Shown one piece after another: positions 9,730 to 20,212 of a stretch of DNA of 64,000 bases. The stretch lies in assembly GCF_000235605.1 (NCBI RefSeq), contig NC_016584.1:1166001-1230000 (forward strand). The letters run 5' to 3'. The notes beneath the pieces were generated by a model, which worked only from the letters and a program-made list of their open reading frames with translations, had not been told where the DNA came from and did not search any database. The position numbers and the translations under genes were made by a program. This DNA is from Desulfosporosinus orientis DSM 765. GTDB taxonomy: Bacteria > Bacillota > Desulfitobacteriia > Desulfitobacteriales > Desulfitobacteriaceae. Position 1 is the stretch's first letter, and each line of letters opens with the position of its first letter.

Positions 9730-9814
9730 ATAAGCAAATTTACTTGTCAATGGCAGGATTTTTGGAGTAGAGTAGAGAATTAGTTCTTGACAATTTTTAG
9801 GGAGGTCCGAAGTT

Positions 9815-11803
9815 TTGAACGTCAAACTCGCAGAAAAGGCCGGTTTCTGCTTTGGTGTTAAGCGTGCTCTGGATATGGCTGAACGAACGGCAGAAACCTC
9901 TCAGGCTGTATCACTTGGGCCCCTTATCCACAATCAGCAGGTGGTAAAACGCCTATCAGGACGAGGTATTCAAGTTGTTGAAGACTTAGAAGAGCTTACA
10001 AGCCAACAAGCCCTGATTATCCGCTCTCATGGTGTAGCGCCCAACGTTTATCAGGGGGCTGAAGATAAAGGTATTAAAGTTGTTGATGCTACCTGTCCCT
10101 TTGTTCAAAAAGCTCAACGCTTGGCCGCTAAATCCGCCCAAATGGGGCAGCAAGTTATTGTCATGGGAGACAAGCTTCACCCTGAAGTCAAGGGAATTCT
10201 TGGCTGGGCCGGGGAACAGGCCATACCTATTCAAACGGTGGAGGAAGCAAAAGAACTTTCTTTTTATCTCCATTTGGCCGTTTTAGCACAGACAACCCAA
10301 TTGGCTGAAAATTTTGCCCGGATTGTTGAAGAATTAAAAAATCACACCGACGATCTCATCGTTCATAATACGATTTGTAATGCAACAGCAGAGCGTCAAA
10401 AAGTTGCCCGTGAGTTAGCAGGAACTGTGGATGTTATGGTAGTGGTAGGCGGGCGGGACAGTGCCAATACCCGAAAACTTGCCAGTATCTGTGCCGAAGT
10501 CACAAAAACGTACCTGATTGAAACCGCTGAAGAATTGGAAGAGAGTTGGTTTAAAGATGCTAAGAATGCGGGCTTGACCGCAGGGGCATCTACCCCAGAT
10601 TGGATAATCGAGGAGGTTTACAAAAAAATGACAGAAATGAATGAGCAGGAAATGAATATGGAGAGTTGGGTGGATAGTTGCCCGGAGCTTCATCAAGGTA
10701 ATAAGGTTACCGGTACGGTTGTGAAAATTACCCGGGAAGAAGTATTTGTTGATATCGGCTGGAAATGCGAAGGAGTCATTCCCATTAACGAGCTGTCTGC
10801 TTCTCGTAAAGTACGGCCTGAGGATGCAGTGGCTATTGGCGATGAAATTAACGCAGTGGTTATTCGTTTGGAAAACGAGGAAGGTCATACAGTTCTTTCC
10901 AAACGCAAAGCCGATGAGGAAGGTGCCAAGGAGCGTTTAGAGAAAATTGCCGAAAGTAAAGAAGAGATTCAGGCAGAAGTTGTTGAAGTTGTTAAAGGCG
11001 GCTTAGTTGTGGATGTAGGTTTGCGTGGTTTTGTGCCGGCTTCTCAGATTCAGGTGGGGTATGTGGAAGACCTCAACCAGTTTTTAGGTCAGACCCTGCG
11101 CTTGCGTATGCTGGATTTTGATCCTGCTAAACGAAAAGTGGTTCTTTCCCAGAAAGTTATCTTGGAAGAAGAGCGTGCTCTTAAGCGCACTCAGCTTCTG
11201 GAATCCCTGAAAGATGGTGACGTAGTCAAAGGTACAGTTCGCCGCATCGCTGATTTCGGCGCTTTTATCGATATTGGCGGAGTTGACGGACTGCTTCATA
11301 TCTCAGATATGGCCTATACTCGAATTAAGCATCCTTCGGACATGCTGTCTGTTGGAGACGAAGTAGAAGTTCAGGTTTTAAAGATTGAACCTCAATCAGG
11401 GAAAATATCTTTAGGCTTAAAACAACTGAAAGAAAGTCCCTGGAGTCAGGTTGGAGGAAACTATCCTGTAGGATCTATTGTTAATGGCAAAGTTGTGCGC
11501 ATCACTTCCTTTGGAGCTTTTGTGACCCTTGGAGAAGGTGTGGATGGACTGGTCCATATTTCCCAGCTGGCAGATCACCGGGTTAATAAAGTTGAAGACG
11601 TGGTAAAAGTCGGAGATATGGTAACAGCTAAGGTCATGGAATGTAAGCCTGAGGAAAAACGAATCAGCCTGAGCATTCGTGAAGCTGCAGCAGATTCCAA
11701 TAAAGCCATTGATCAAGAAGCTTTAGCTTCTCAAGCTGATATTGAACCTGTAACCCTGGGGGATGCTGTGGGTAAGGATCTGACAACGGCGAGTCAGGAA
11801 TAA
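9815..11803 (+). CDS. ispH: Fusion of IspH (HMBPP reductase) and S1 RNA-binding protein
   Basis: Residues 1 to about 272 are IspH/LytB, which reduces HMBPP to IPP and DMAPP in the last MEP-pathway step. The three cluster cysteines are present at 12 (AGFCFGV), 94 (DATCPF) and 188 (NTICNAT). After a short acidic linker come four S1/OB-fold repeats (roughly 295-365, 378-445, 463-533 and 550-619). Each has the VxGxV...G.FV/AFVD.G pattern typical of ribosomal protein S1 (RpsA). The 662-residue fusion is a known arrangement in Clostridia. The start is TTG with GGGAGG upstream. There is no frame break between the parts. Confidence 0.95.
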   Translation: MNVKLAEKAGFCFGVKRALDMAERTAETSQAVSLGPLIHNQQVVKRLSGRGIQVVEDLEELTSQQALIIRSHGVAPNVYQGAEDKGIKVVDATCPFVQKAQRLAAKSAQMGQQVIVMGDKLHPEVKGILGWAGEQAIPIQTVEEAKELSFYLHLAVLAQTTQLAENFARIVEELKNHTDDLIVHNTICNATAERQKVARELAGTVDVMVVVGGRDSANTRKLASICAEVTKTYLIETAEELEESWFKDAKNAGLTAGASTPDWIIEEVYKKMTEMNEQEMNMESWVDSCPELHQGNKVTGTVVKITREEVFVDIGWKCEGVIPINELSASRKVRPEDAVAIGDEINAVVIRLENEEGHTVLSKRKADEEGAKERLEKIAESKEEIQAEVVEVVKGGLVVDVGLRGFVPASQIQVGYVEDLNQFLGQTLRLRMLDFDPAKRKVVLSQKVILEEERALKRTQLLESLKDGDVVKGTVRRIADFGAFIDIGGVDGLLHISDMAYTRIKHPSDMLSVGDEVEVQVLKIEPQSGKISLGLKQLKESPWSQVGGNYPVGSIVNGKVVRITSFGAFVTLGEGVDGLVHISQLADHRVNKVEDVVKVGDMVTAKVMECKPEEKRISLSIREAAADSNKAIDQEALASQADIEPVTLGDAVGKDLTTASQE

Positions 11804-11827
11804 CTGGAATTGACTATGTCTGATTGG

Positions 11828-11892
11828 CCAGTGGCAAAGTGAGTATATGACTTCCTGTTTTTATGTACAGGAAGTCATTTTGCTGGCACTGG
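11828..11892 (+). terminator. Long hairpin terminator after ispH-S1
   Basis: A core stem TGACTTCCTGT / ACAGGAAGTCA is extended outward by CCAGTG / CACTGG and CAAA / TTTG pairing. This makes an unusually long imperfect hairpin with TTTT after the core. Confidence 0.75.
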
Positions 11893-11950
11893 ACAAAAGC
11901 ATTTCCAAGCTGCGCTAACTATAAAATTCGTTAAAAAGGAAGGGATTCAG

Positions 11951-13105
11951 ATGGCTAAACGACAACCGAGGCTGCCGATTGATTTCCCAATATTGTATAT
12001 TTCTTTAGCGATTTTAGCCTTTGGCTTAATCATGGTATTGAGTGCAGGGGCAGTTCGCGGCTTCAATGATAACCATAACTCTTATTATTATTTCTTTCAG
12101 CAATTAAAGTGGGCCTGTGTCGGTTCGGTTTTGGCTGTAATTGCCATGAGAGTTCCCATAACCTTTGTTCGCCGCTTTGCGGGGATTGGAATCCTTGTGA
12201 GCGTTGCCTTGCTGGTTGCCGTTTTTTTTTCCGATCCCAGTACCGCTGTGAATGGCTCGTCCCGCTGGATTACCATTGCCGGAATTACTATTCAGCCCTC
12301 AGAGATGGCCAAACTAGCTATGGTTCTTTTTTATGCCCACATCTTGGATCGCAATCCTATCCAGCGGGGTCTCGATTGGCGTGTCCCTTTAGGGATCCTC
12401 GCTCCAGTTACTATTCTTGTCCTGGGCCTGGTTTACAAACAGCCTGACTTAGGGACAACCATGGTTATTGCTTTAACCTGTGCAGTTATGCTCCTTCAGA
12501 CAGAGCTGCCGACAAGCTGGTTCGCGGCTGCTGTGCCTCTCCTGGGAGTTCCACTGGCCTATTTTGTTCATGCCACGGAATACCAGTGGAGGCGGGTTTT
12601 AGTCTGGCTGGACCCCTGGAAATACGCTATGAATGACGGGTATCAAATTACCAATGCCGAGATCGCTTTTGGTTCGGGAGGACTGTTTGGTGTAGGTCTG
12701 GGCCGAAGTATGCAGAAATACGGTTTCCTGCCGGAAAATCATACGGATACAATCTTTGCCATCGTAGGTGAGGAGTTAGGATTATTCGGGACGGTACTTT
12801 TGCTCCTTCTCTTTGTGATCTTATACGCCCGAGCCTTTCATGTGATCGGAGAATGCCAGGATCGTTTCTGCAGGCTGTTAGGCTACGGACTAACATCCTC
12901 TCTGGCCATTCAGACTACCATTAACCTGGCAGTAGTAACAGGAGTAATGCCAGTTACCGGAATTACCCTGCCTATGGTCTCCTACGGCGGAGCGTCGTTG
13001 ATTATTACGTTAGTAAAGCTGGGTTTGATATTAAATCTGTCTCGCTACCGAAAAGAATCCGTTCCCAAAGGCCGGCTAAAAAAGCTCTCAGATATTTCGG
13101 TCTAA
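11951..13105 (+). CDS. SEDS-family peptidoglycan polymerase (FtsW/RodA/SpoVE type)
   Basis: This 384-residue protein has about 10 membrane segments and SEDS signatures: SSRWITIAGITIQPSE, QPDLGTT, GGLFGVGLGRS, ENHTDTIFAIVGEELG and the late PMVSYGG block. SEDS proteins polymerise lipid II together with a class B PBP. The motifs are shared by FtsW, RodA and SpoVE, so the division, elongation or sporulation role is not settled. The nearby spoIVA cluster makes SpoVE possible, but no PBP gene lies next to it. The start ATG follows AAGGAAGGG. Confidence 0.88.
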   Translation: MAKRQPRLPIDFPILYISLAILAFGLIMVLSAGAVRGFNDNHNSYYYFFQQLKWACVGSVLAVIAMRVPITFVRRFAGIGILVSVALLVAVFFSDPSTAVNGSSRWITIAGITIQPSEMAKLAMVLFYAHILDRNPIQRGLDWRVPLGILAPVTILVLGLVYKQPDLGTTMVIALTCAVMLLQTELPTSWFAAAVPLLGVPLAYFVHATEYQWRRVLVWLDPWKYAMNDGYQITNAEIAFGSGGLFGVGLGRSMQKYGFLPENHTDTIFAIVGEELGLFGTVLLLLLFVILYARAFHVIGECQDRFCRLLGYGLTSSLAIQTTINLAVVTGVMPVTGITLPMVSYGGASLIITLVKLGLILNLSRYRKESVPKGRLKKLSDISV

Positions 13106-13158
13106 ACCCCTCCTAAACGGGGATAATATGGAAAAGAATGTTTTAGGAGTGGTCATCA

Positions 13159-13752
13159 ATGGTTTTTCCTTATGGAGAATGGGTTATCATTAGTTTAACC
13201 CTTTTAACCTGGTCGGAAAAACAAGCCTCTAGGCGTTTTTTTCTGATGCTGACAGCTGCCTGGCTGGTTGGGAAAGGGCTGGAGATCCTTATGGGGACGG
13301 CTCTGCCTTGGAATTGGCATTTTGCACGTCTTTCTGTTATGCTGGTCTTCTGGGTTTGGGCGTTGAAGCGAGCTGAACACCGAGTTTTCCCCTTTCTCTT
13401 AACCAGCTTAATCTTTAGTGCGGAAACTCTGTTTTTAGTTAATGAGCCAGGAGTATTTCCTTACGGGTCCTGGTTTTTTGCCCTAGGGAAGCTCCTGGCA
13501 GCCTGGTTAAGTGCCAGGACTTATTGGGGTACGGCGGCGGCTCTGACGGGAAGTGCACTTTTCAATCAGCTTTTCCTTCGCTTTACCTATGATGGGATTA
13601 TTAGTTATATGGATTTGCCCAATGATTTTACCTGGAATGTAGGTATAGGATTGCTTTCCCTTTGGGCCGGCCTGAGTTTAGGCTGGAGCCTTTATTGCGA
13701 AAGAAAACGAGCCGAAATTTATGAAGCTCCGGAAGAGAGGGACCTTCCGTAG
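13159..13752 (+). CDS. Hypothetical polytopic membrane protein
   Basis: This encodes 197 residues with about six hydrophobic segments and a charged C-terminal tail. I recognise no domain. It sits between the SEDS gene and the DUF512 gene, roughly where Bacillus has small membrane protein genes upstream of der. A role in envelope or sporulation is only a positional guess. AGGAGTGG precedes the ATG. Base use matches the neighbours. Confidence 0.7.
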   Translation: MVFPYGEWVIISLTLLTWSEKQASRRFFLMLTAAWLVGKGLEILMGTALPWNWHFARLSVMLVFWVWALKRAEHRVFPFLLTSLIFSAETLFLVNEPGVFPYGSWFFALGKLLAAWLSARTYWGTAAALTGSALFNQLFLRFTYDGIISYMDLPNDFTWNVGIGLLSLWAGLSLGWSLYCERKRAEIYEAPEERDLP

Positions 13753-13874
13753 CAACTATGGCAGCCGCCAACGCCTGAAAGGCTTGCCGCCAGCCAAGTT
13801 TTCTAATATACTTGTAAACGATTAAGGCTGAGATGAAAGGCCCTTGATCTGTAATGTCAGGAGGATGAAATAAC

Positions 13875-15206
13875 TTGTCGAAAGGGCTTGTAATCGCGGC
13901 CGTCCACCCTGGAAGCATCGCCGAAGAAATGGAAATTGAGGTTGGGGATCGGGTTCTGGCTGTTAATGAAGAAGAACTAAGGGATATTATTGACTTTCAA
14001 TACGGAATATCGGAAGACGAGTTCATGTTGCTTATTGAAAAAGCCGATGGGGAATTGTGGGAACTTGATATCGAGAAAGATCCCGGGGAATTCCTAGGCT
14101 TAGAGGTGGAGACAGTAAGCGCCGAAGGGCTGAAAAAGTGCAATAACAATTGCAGTTTCTGTTTTGTAGCTCAAATGCCCAAGGGAATGCGCTCTTCTCT
14201 TTATGATAGAGATGATGACTACCGTTTATCCCTTACCCAAGGGAGTTTTATAACCCTATCGAATTTATCGGAAGAGGATCTAGATCGAATTACCTCCCTG
14301 CATCTAAGTCCCATGTACGTATCAGTTCACGCTTGGAATCCGGAAGTTCGCACTCAGCTCATGAAAAATCCCCGGGCCGGGAAATTACCGGAGCAATTCC
14401 GGCGTTTGGCTGAGGCCGGAATCGTGGTACATGCTCAGATTGTCTTGGTTCCTGAGCATAATGACGGAGATGCGTTAAAAGAGACGGTTGAACGTTTAGG
14501 GGAACTCTATCCCTCTGTGCAATCCATTGCCGTTGTACCTGTAGGCTTGACTCGGTTTCGCGAGAAGCTTACCCCTTTGCGGGGATTCACTGGAGAGGAA
14601 GCCAGTCAGCTCTTAGATCTTGCTGAGAAGTGGCAGCAGGAGTTTTTCAAGAAGACAGGGCGGCACTTGGTGTATTTTTCCGACGAATTTTATATCCTTG
14701 CAAGCAGGAAGTTTCCTGAGTTCTCAGTATATGACGATTTTCCCCAATTAGAAAACGGCGTAGGTATGGCGAGAAAGTTTATCACGGAGATGGAGTCCGC
14801 CTGGGATCAATTGCCGGACAAGGTTTCAAAACGGACTGTGCATCTTATCACGGGTAAAGCCGCTTTTGAACTCTTCACCACATGGGGGAAACGGTTAATG
14901 GAACGAGTTGAAAATTTGAGCGTTAAAGTCCATGAGATACATAATGATTTCTTCGGGCTATCCGTTACAGCGGCCGGGCTGCTGACCGCTCAGGATATAG
15001 CCCGGCAATTAGGAGATTTGCTGGGCGAGAATTTTTTAATACCCCGAACCATGCTCAAAGCGGATGAAGACATCTTTCTCGATGACTTAAGCGTGGAATG
15101 GCTTGAGGAAAAGGTTAACGGCAAAGCGAGCATCGTTGATAATCATGGGCTTGCGTTTTTAGAGCATGTAATCGGATATTCACTGGAGGTGTATCCATTT
15201 GAGTAA
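13875..15206 (+). CDS. PDZ-radical SAM-DUF512 protein
   Basis: This 443-residue protein begins with a PDZ-like fold (about residues 1-60, [21 protein letters not shown]). A radical-SAM-type cluster motif CNNNCSFC follows (Cys 89, 93 and 96), then the DUF512 region. This family is conserved in Clostridia next to der and is of unknown function, often listed as an Fe-S oxidoreductase related to NifB/MoaA. The start is TTG with AGGAGG-like GAGGATG upstream. Its end overlaps the TTG start of der by 8 nt, so the two are translationally coupled. Confidence 0.85.
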   Translation: MSKGLVIAAVHPGSIAEEMEIEVGDRVLAVNEEELRDIIDFQYGISEDEFMLLIEKADGELWELDIEKDPGEFLGLEVETVSAEGLKKCNNNCSFCFVAQMPKGMRSSLYDRDDDYRLSLTQGSFITLSNLSEEDLDRITSLHLSPMYVSVHAWNPEVRTQLMKNPRAGKLPEQFRRLAEAGIVVHAQIVLVPEHNDGDALKETVERLGELYPSVQSIAVVPVGLTRFREKLTPLRGFTGEEASQLLDLAEKWQQEFFKKTGRHLVYFSDEFYILASRKFPEFSVYDDFPQLENGVGMARKFITEMESAWDQLPDKVSKRTVHLITGKAAFELFTTWGKRLMERVENLSVKVHEIHNDFFGLSVTAAGLLTAQDIARQLGDLLGENFLIPRTMLKADEDIFLDDLSVEWLEEKVNGKASIVDNHGLAFLEHVIGYSLEVYPFE

Positions 15207-16530
15207 GCCTATTGTAGCTATTGTAGGACGGCCAAATGTCGGAAAATCAACTTTGTTCAACCGCATTACCGGCGGTTTGGTGGCTATTGTTGAAAATATG
15301 CCGGGAGTAACCAGAGACCGCCTGTACCGGGATGCCGAATGGTTGGGCAGAAAGTTTGCCTTAATCGATACCGGCGGAATTGAATTTAAAAATGAAGGCA
15401 CCGCAATTTCTTCGCAAATGAGAAGGCAGGCAGAGATTGCCATGGAAGAAGCGGACGTGGTCATATTTGTAGTCGATGCTCAAATATCCCCTACTCCCGA
15501 TGATGATCTGATTGCCCGAACTTTGCGGCGCTCGGGTAAACCGGTTTTGCTCGTTGCCAATAAAGTGGAAGATTTTAAGCAGGTAGAAGGTCAGCTTTAT
15601 GATTACTTAAGCTTCGGGCTGGGGGAACCTATTCCGATTTCCGCAGTTCACGGTATGAACACGGGCGATCTGCTGGATTTAGTGATTTCCAATTTGCCTG
15701 AAATTGATGAAGAAGAGTATGATCCGGATGTAATCCGCATATCTGTTATTGGACGACCTAATGTGGGTAAGTCCTCCTTGGTCAACAACTTGTTAGGAAA
15801 AGAACGGGTGATTGTCAGCAATGTTCCGGGTACGACCCGAGATGCCATCGACACACCCTTTGAACACGAGGGCCGGCATTATATTCTCATTGATACGGCG
15901 GGAATGCGCCGTAAATCCCGGATAGAGGATCTTACTGAGCAATATAGTGTTGTACGTTCTCTGCGCGCCGTTGACCGCTCAGATGCCATCCTTATGCTTA
16001 TTGATGCTGTAGACGGAGTGACGGAACAGGATAAAAAGATTGCCGGCTACGCTGAAGACGCCGGTAAAGCCATCGTTCTGGTGGTTAATAAGTGGGACCT
16101 CATTCAGAAGGATGAAAAGACCATTAATAAATTTGAAAAGAGCATTCGCGAAGAATTAGGATTCCTGCAATATGCACCGACCATGTTTATATCCGCCAAA
16201 ACAGGACAACGGGTCAACAAAATTTTAGACCTGGTGGATTTTGTTGTGGAACAAAATTCGACGCGGGTGACAACGGCTACTTTAAATACCCTGCTTCGAG
16301 AGTGGGTTCACCTTAACCCGCCGCCTACGGATAAGGGACGTCGTTTAAAAATTCGCTATATCACCCAAGTGGGAGTAAAACCGCCAACCTTTGTTTTCTT
16401 TGTGAATGACCCTGAACTGATGCATTTTTCCTATAAACGATACCTGGAGAACCAAATGCGAAAACACTTTGGCTTTGAGGGTACACCTATCCGAATTGTG
16501 ATCCGACAAAAAGATGAAGAGAAGGAGTAG
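15199..16530 (+). CDS. der: Ribosome-assembly GTPase Der (EngA)
   Basis: This 443-residue protein has tandem G domains, each with GRPNVGKS (near residues 9 and 185), DTGG or DTAG switch II, and NKVE or NKWD. A C-terminal KH-like domain ends the protein. Der is essential for 50S subunit maturation. The start is TTG, decided by GGAGGTG 8 nt upstream and by the family N-terminus. It overlaps the DUF512 gene and lies 3 nt before plsY. Confidence 0.97.
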   Translation: MSKPIVAIVGRPNVGKSTLFNRITGGLVAIVENMPGVTRDRLYRDAEWLGRKFALIDTGGIEFKNEGTAISSQMRRQAEIAMEEADVVIFVVDAQISPTPDDDLIARTLRRSGKPVLLVANKVEDFKQVEGQLYDYLSFGLGEPIPISAVHGMNTGDLLDLVISNLPEIDEEEYDPDVIRISVIGRPNVGKSSLVNNLLGKERVIVSNVPGTTRDAIDTPFEHEGRHYILIDTAGMRRKSRIEDLTEQYSVVRSLRAVDRSDAILMLIDAVDGVTEQDKKIAGYAEDAGKAIVLVVNKWDLIQKDEKTINKFEKSIREELGFLQYAPTMFISAKTGQRVNKILDLVDFVVEQNSTRVTTATLNTLLREWVHLNPPPTDKGRRLKIRYITQVGVKPPTFVFFVNDPELMHFSYKRYLENQMRKHFGFEGTPIRIVIRQKDEEKE

Positions 16531-16533
16531 TTT

Positions 16534-17124
16534 ATGTCACGTTACCTTATTTTTATTTTGGCGTATTGCTTAGGTGCCATTCCTTTTGCCTACATAGCAG
16601 GTATGATCAAAGGAATTGACGTACGTCGGCATGGTAGCGGAAATATCGGCACAACCAACGCCTTTCGTCTTTTAGGTGTCAAGTTAGGCATTTTGGTATT
16701 GTTAGGAGATTTCTTGAAAGGCGCCTTATCCGTCTCTCTGGGTCTGTGGGCCTTTGGACCTTGGGGCGGTATTGTCGGCGGGTTACTGGCCATGGCAGGG
16801 CATAGCTGGAATCCGCTTTTTGGCTTTCGGCCCAGCGGGAAAGGGGTTGCGGCGGGCTTCGGAATCATTACGGTTCTGATGCCTAAAATCACTTTAATAG
16901 CCGTGTTAGTGTTTGTCTTGGTCGTATGGTTAACCCGCTATGTTTCCATGGGATCCGTCAGCGGTGCTCTCACAGTGCTTATTTTAGTCTTTGTTTTTCC
17001 GCAGCCTATTGCTTATCAGGTTTTTGTTGTAATTGCAGTTCTGGCGGTTTTTGTTCTTCATCGCTCAAATTTTCAACGTGTCTTAAATGGTACGGAGAAT
17101 AAATTTGGAGAAAAGAAGAAGTAG
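16534..17124 (+). CDS. plsY: Acyl-phosphate:glycerol-3-phosphate acyltransferase
   Basis: This 196-residue integral membrane protein transfers an acyl group from acyl-phosphate to sn-glycerol-3-phosphate. The conserved blocks are visible: AIPFAYIAG with [31 protein letters not shown], and the C-terminal [13 protein letters not shown]. About five to six membrane segments and normal length support the call. It follows der by 3 nt with GAAGGAG overlapping der's end, and precedes gpsA, whose product it uses. Confidence 0.96.
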   Translation: MSRYLIFILAYCLGAIPFAYIAGMIKGIDVRRHGSGNIGTTNAFRLLGVKLGILVLLGDFLKGALSVSLGLWAFGPWGGIVGGLLAMAGHSWNPLFGFRPSGKGVAAGFGIITVLMPKITLIAVLVFVLVVWLTRYVSMGSVSGALTVLILVFVFPQPIAYQVFVVIAVLAVFVLHRSNFQRVLNGTENKFGEKKK

Positions 17125-17154
17125 TACTAAAGTTTGGATATGGGGGGACGTTAA

Positions 17155-18168
17155 ATGCCTAACGTAGCGGTTTATGGGGCAGGAAGCTGGGGAAGTGCGC
17201 TTGCAGTTCTCCTGGCAAAAGCGGGTCATCAGGTTGCGCTTATTGGTCGGCATGCTGAAGAAATGGAACTTATGAAGAAGCGTCGAGAAAATGAGCGTTA
17301 TTTGCCGGGTGTTCCTTTGCCGCCGGAACTGCTGCCTACAACAGATCTCACTCTTTTAAATACAGATCTCCTTGTCTTCAGCGTTCCTTCTCATTGTGTC
17401 AGGGAAGCAGCCCGGCTGGTCAAGCCTTATCTAAAGCCGGGATGCATTGTGGTTAATACGGCGAAAGGGATGGAAGAGGTGACTCATCTGAGACTTTCTG
17501 AAGTCTTAAAGGAAGAGCTTCCCGATAACCCTGTTGCTGTCTTGTCTGGTCCCAGTCATGCCGAAGAGGTGGGCAGGGATATGCCGACCACTGTTGTGGT
17601 TGCCTCAGATGTGGAAACGGCAGAAACAGTTCAAGATATGATGATGACGCCAACCTTTAGGGTTTATACAAATCCCGATGTCATCGGTGTTGAACTTGGC
17701 GGAGCCTTAAAGAATGTCATTGCTTTATGCACCGGAATTGCTGAGGGGTTAGGGTTCGGTGATAATACAAAAGCTGCTCTCATGACCCGGGGCTTAGCCG
17801 AAATAGCCCGTTTGGGGGTAGCTATGGGAGGAAATCCTCTTACCTTTGCCGGCTTATCGGGGGTTGGAGATCTTATTGTTACTTGTACCAGCTTGCATAG
17901 CCGCAATCGCCGGGCCGGAGTTGCCCTTGGCCAAGGCAAGCCTTTAGAAACCGTGCTCAAAGAAGTAGGGATGGTCGTCGAAGGTGTAAAGGCCACTCGC
18001 ATAGCCCATAACCTGGGCCTGGAAAATAATATTCCTATGCCCATAACGGAACAGGCTTATAAAGTCTTATTTGAAGGTGCCGATCCGCAAATTGCCGTAT
18101 CAGATTTAATGCTGCGGGGCAAGCGTCATGAACCGGAAGACGTTTTGGAGATGAGTTGGCTAAAATAA
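17155..18168 (+). CDS. gpsA: Glycerol-3-phosphate dehydrogenase [NAD(P)+]
   Basis: This 337-residue protein reduces dihydroxyacetone phosphate to sn-glycerol-3-phosphate for phospholipid synthesis. It has the N-terminal dinucleotide motif GAGSWGSALA, the LSGPSHAEEV block, the catalytic GGALKNVIALCTGIAEGLGFGDN segment and GLSGVGDLIVTCTS. It follows plsY by 30 nt and is preceded by GGGGGGACG. It closes the lipid block before the terminator at 18199. Confidence 0.97.
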   Translation: MPNVAVYGAGSWGSALAVLLAKAGHQVALIGRHAEEMELMKKRRENERYLPGVPLPPELLPTTDLTLLNTDLLVFSVPSHCVREAARLVKPYLKPGCIVVNTAKGMEEVTHLRLSEVLKEELPDNPVAVLSGPSHAEEVGRDMPTTVVVASDVETAETVQDMMMTPTFRVYTNPDVIGVELGGALKNVIALCTGIAEGLGFGDNTKAALMTRGLAEIARLGVAMGGNPLTFAGLSGVGDLIVTCTSLHSRNRRAGVALGQGKPLETVLKEVGMVVEGVKATRIAHNLGLENNIPMPITEQAYKVLFEGADPQIAVSDLMLRGKRHEPEDVLEMSWLK

Positions 18169-18198
18169 CATACATATTTTTGCTTTGAGTGACATAGA

Positions 18199-18239
18199 CG
18201 TAGAAGAGGTTGTTTTAATAGCCTTTTCTGCGTTTTTTT
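18199..18239 (+). terminator. Terminator between gpsA and spoIVA
   Basis: The arms CGTAGAAGAGG and CCTTTTCTGCG pair with two G-U steps and are followed by seven T. It isolates the housekeeping operon from spoIVA. Confidence 0.82.
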
Positions 18240-18266
18240 GTTGTAATAGTCAAGTTTTCTATAGGT

Positions 18267-18297
18267 GTCATATTTATTCCAAAAAGCCAATATACTT
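18267..18297 (+). promoter_or_regulatory. Possible sigma-E-type promoter of spoIVA
   Basis: GTCATATT (18267-18274) and AATATACTT (18289-18297) sit about 14 nt apart, close to the sporulation sigma-E pattern. Sigma-E control of spoIVA is established in Bacillus subtilis. The assignment here is by eye and by analogy. Confidence 0.45.
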
Positions 18298-18420
18298 ATA
18301 CTGCTTAATGTGCTAGTCCAGTTATTGGGAATCCACGCGGTACAGGAGGTGGAAGGGGAGATAAGGTGGAGGCCCTTCCCCAAATTTTGGGACAGCACTC
18401 AAAAGGGAGGGAAATTACTA

Positions 18421-19905
18421 ATGGAAAAATTAGACATTTTCAGGGATATCGCGGAACGAACAGGAGGCGATATCTACCTCGGTGTCGTTGGGCCAGTCCG
18501 TACGGGAAAGTCCACCTTTATCAAACGGTTCATGGACCTCCTTGTCCTGCCCAACATTCCAGACGCCTTCGAACGGGAACGGGCTAAGGATGAACTTCCT
18601 CAAAGCGGGACCGGGAGAATGATCACGACGACGGAACCTAAGTTTATTCCATCAGAATCCGTGGAAATCGTGGTAAAGGACTCTATTTACATGAATGTCC
18701 GGCTGGTTGACTGTGTAGGGTACAATGTGGAAGGTGCTTTAGGTTACGAAGCTGAAGATGGTGAAGAACCACGCATGATGAAGACATCATGGAGCGACGA
18801 ACCCATGACATTCCAGGATGCGGCTGAAATGGGCACCCGCAAGGTCATCTCTGATCATGCCACCATAGGTGTTGTAGTAACAACGGATGGTTCAATTACT
18901 GATATCCCGCGAGAAGCGTACTTAGACGCCGAAGAACGAGTAGTTTCTGAACTAAGACAACTGGGCAAGCCCTTTGTCGTAGTCCTGAATACCACCCATC
19001 CTTATGCAGAGAATACCATGGAATTATCCCGTTCACTGGAGGAAAAGTATGCAATCCCGGTTATCCCTGTGAATTGTCTGGAAATGACTCAGGAAGACAT
19101 CACTCAGATCTTGGAAGAAGTTCTCTACGAATTCCCCGTAGCTGAAGTCAATATTGATCTGCCCAAATGGGTTGAGGAATTGGATCCCTCTCACTCCGTG
19201 CGAGCGGCTTTTGAGAATGCTGTTCGCAAGGCTATTGAAGGAGTACGCCGCCTGCGGGACATTGATCTGGCTTTGGACGCTTTGTCTGAATGCGAATATG
19301 CCCAGGATGTTCTGCTGAAAGAAATGAATTTAGGAACTGGCATTGCCAATGTTGAAATTACTGCTGTGGAAGGGCTCTTCAAAACCGTCCTGCAAGAACT
19401 AACAGGTATAGAAATTGAAGGAGATCATTCCTTGCTTCGCTTAGTCCTGGATTACAGCAAGGGTAAACGAGAATGGGATAAACTTGCTGATGCAATTGAA
19501 GAAGTTCGTGTCAATGGATATGGCGTGGTCACTCCACAACTTGAGGAAATGTTCCTGGATGAGCCTGAGCTTGTGAAGCAAGGGGGACATTATGGTATTA
19601 AACTAAAAGCCAGTGCTCCGTCCCTGCATATTATCAGAGCGGATGTTACAACGGAAATTACCCCCTTAATCGGTACGGAAAAACAAGCGGAAGAACTCGT
19701 AAAGTATATGCTGGATGAGTTTGAAAGCGATCCGAAAAAAGTATGGCAATCCAATATCTTCGGCAAATCCCTCCATGACTTGGTCCGGGAAGGAATCCAA
19801 AACAAACTCTATCGCATGCCCGACAATGCCCAGCATAAACTGCAGGATACACTGCAGAGGATTGTCAATGACGGCAATGGAGGCCTCATCTGCATCATTA
19901 TCTGA
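18421..19905 (+). CDS. spoIVA: Stage IV sporulation protein A, spore-coat morphogenetic ATPase
   Basis: From this start the protein has 494 residues, close to the 492 of Bacillus subtilis SpoIVA. It hydrolyses ATP to polymerise into the basement layer of the spore coat. Walker A is GPVRTGKST near residue 24, and switch-like DCVGYNVEGA follows. The frame is open from 18265, but GGGAGG 9 nt before the ATG at 18421 and the family N-terminus MEKLDIFRDIAERT set the start. The C-terminus GGLICIII fits the short hydrophobic tail of the family. It shows that the organism forms endospores. Confidence 0.97.
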   Translation: MEKLDIFRDIAERTGGDIYLGVVGPVRTGKSTFIKRFMDLLVLPNIPDAFERERAKDELPQSGTGRMITTTEPKFIPSESVEIVVKDSIYMNVRLVDCVGYNVEGALGYEAEDGEEPRMMKTSWSDEPMTFQDAAEMGTRKVISDHATIGVVVTTDGSITDIPREAYLDAEERVVSELRQLGKPFVVVLNTTHPYAENTMELSRSLEEKYAIPVIPVNCLEMTQEDITQILEEVLYEFPVAEVNIDLPKWVEELDPSHSVRAAFENAVRKAIEGVRRLRDIDLALDALSECEYAQDVLLKEMNLGTGIANVEITAVEGLFKTVLQELTGIEIEGDHSLLRLVLDYSKGKREWDKLADAIEEVRVNGYGVVTPQLEEMFLDEPELVKQGGHYGIKLKASAPSLHIIRADVTTEITPLIGTEKQAEELVKYMLDEFESDPKKVWQSNIFGKSLHDLVREGIQNKLYRMPDNAQHKLQDTLQRIVNDGNGGLICIII

Positions 19906-19927
19906 TAACTTAACAAATTAAAAAAGG

Positions 19928-19968
19928 GAACGTTGACACGCACTTTGCGGTATCAGCGTTCTTTTTTT
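19928..19968 (+). terminator. Terminator after spoIVA
   Basis: GAACGTTGA pairs with TCAGCGTTC (one G-U step) and is followed by seven T, 22 nt after the stop. Confidence 0.85.
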
Positions 19969-20079
19969 ATTTTAGAAACTAATCCAAAATACAACCTTGC
20001 AAAAAAATTGAGAGTAAGAAAATCTGATTAAGTGACACTTGATTACATAACGTATTGTGGATTAGAACTGTACAGCTTG

Positions 20080-20088
20080 TGTTATAAT
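20080..20088 (+). promoter_or_regulatory. Extended -10 promoter element upstream of the activator gene
   Basis: TGTTATAAT is a good extended -10 (TGnTATAAT) about 125 nt before the activator ATG. No good -35 is visible at the normal distance. The rest of the 19969-20212 gap is AT-rich without other recognisable signals. Confidence 0.45.
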
Positions 20089-20212
20089 TATATGAATTTT
20101 AAATAAATTATTTATTTATTTACTTTTAGGAAAAGTATAAAATTAATGTTGTTGGAGTAGCGGATTCTTGGATGTAATTGATAGTTTTAAAAGTTAAAGG
20201 GCAGGGTTTAAT

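Noticed and set aside
10415-10888. 157-codon minus-strand frame within the ispH-S1 gene
   Set aside because: Shadow of the coding strand; the plus-strand product has full domain support.
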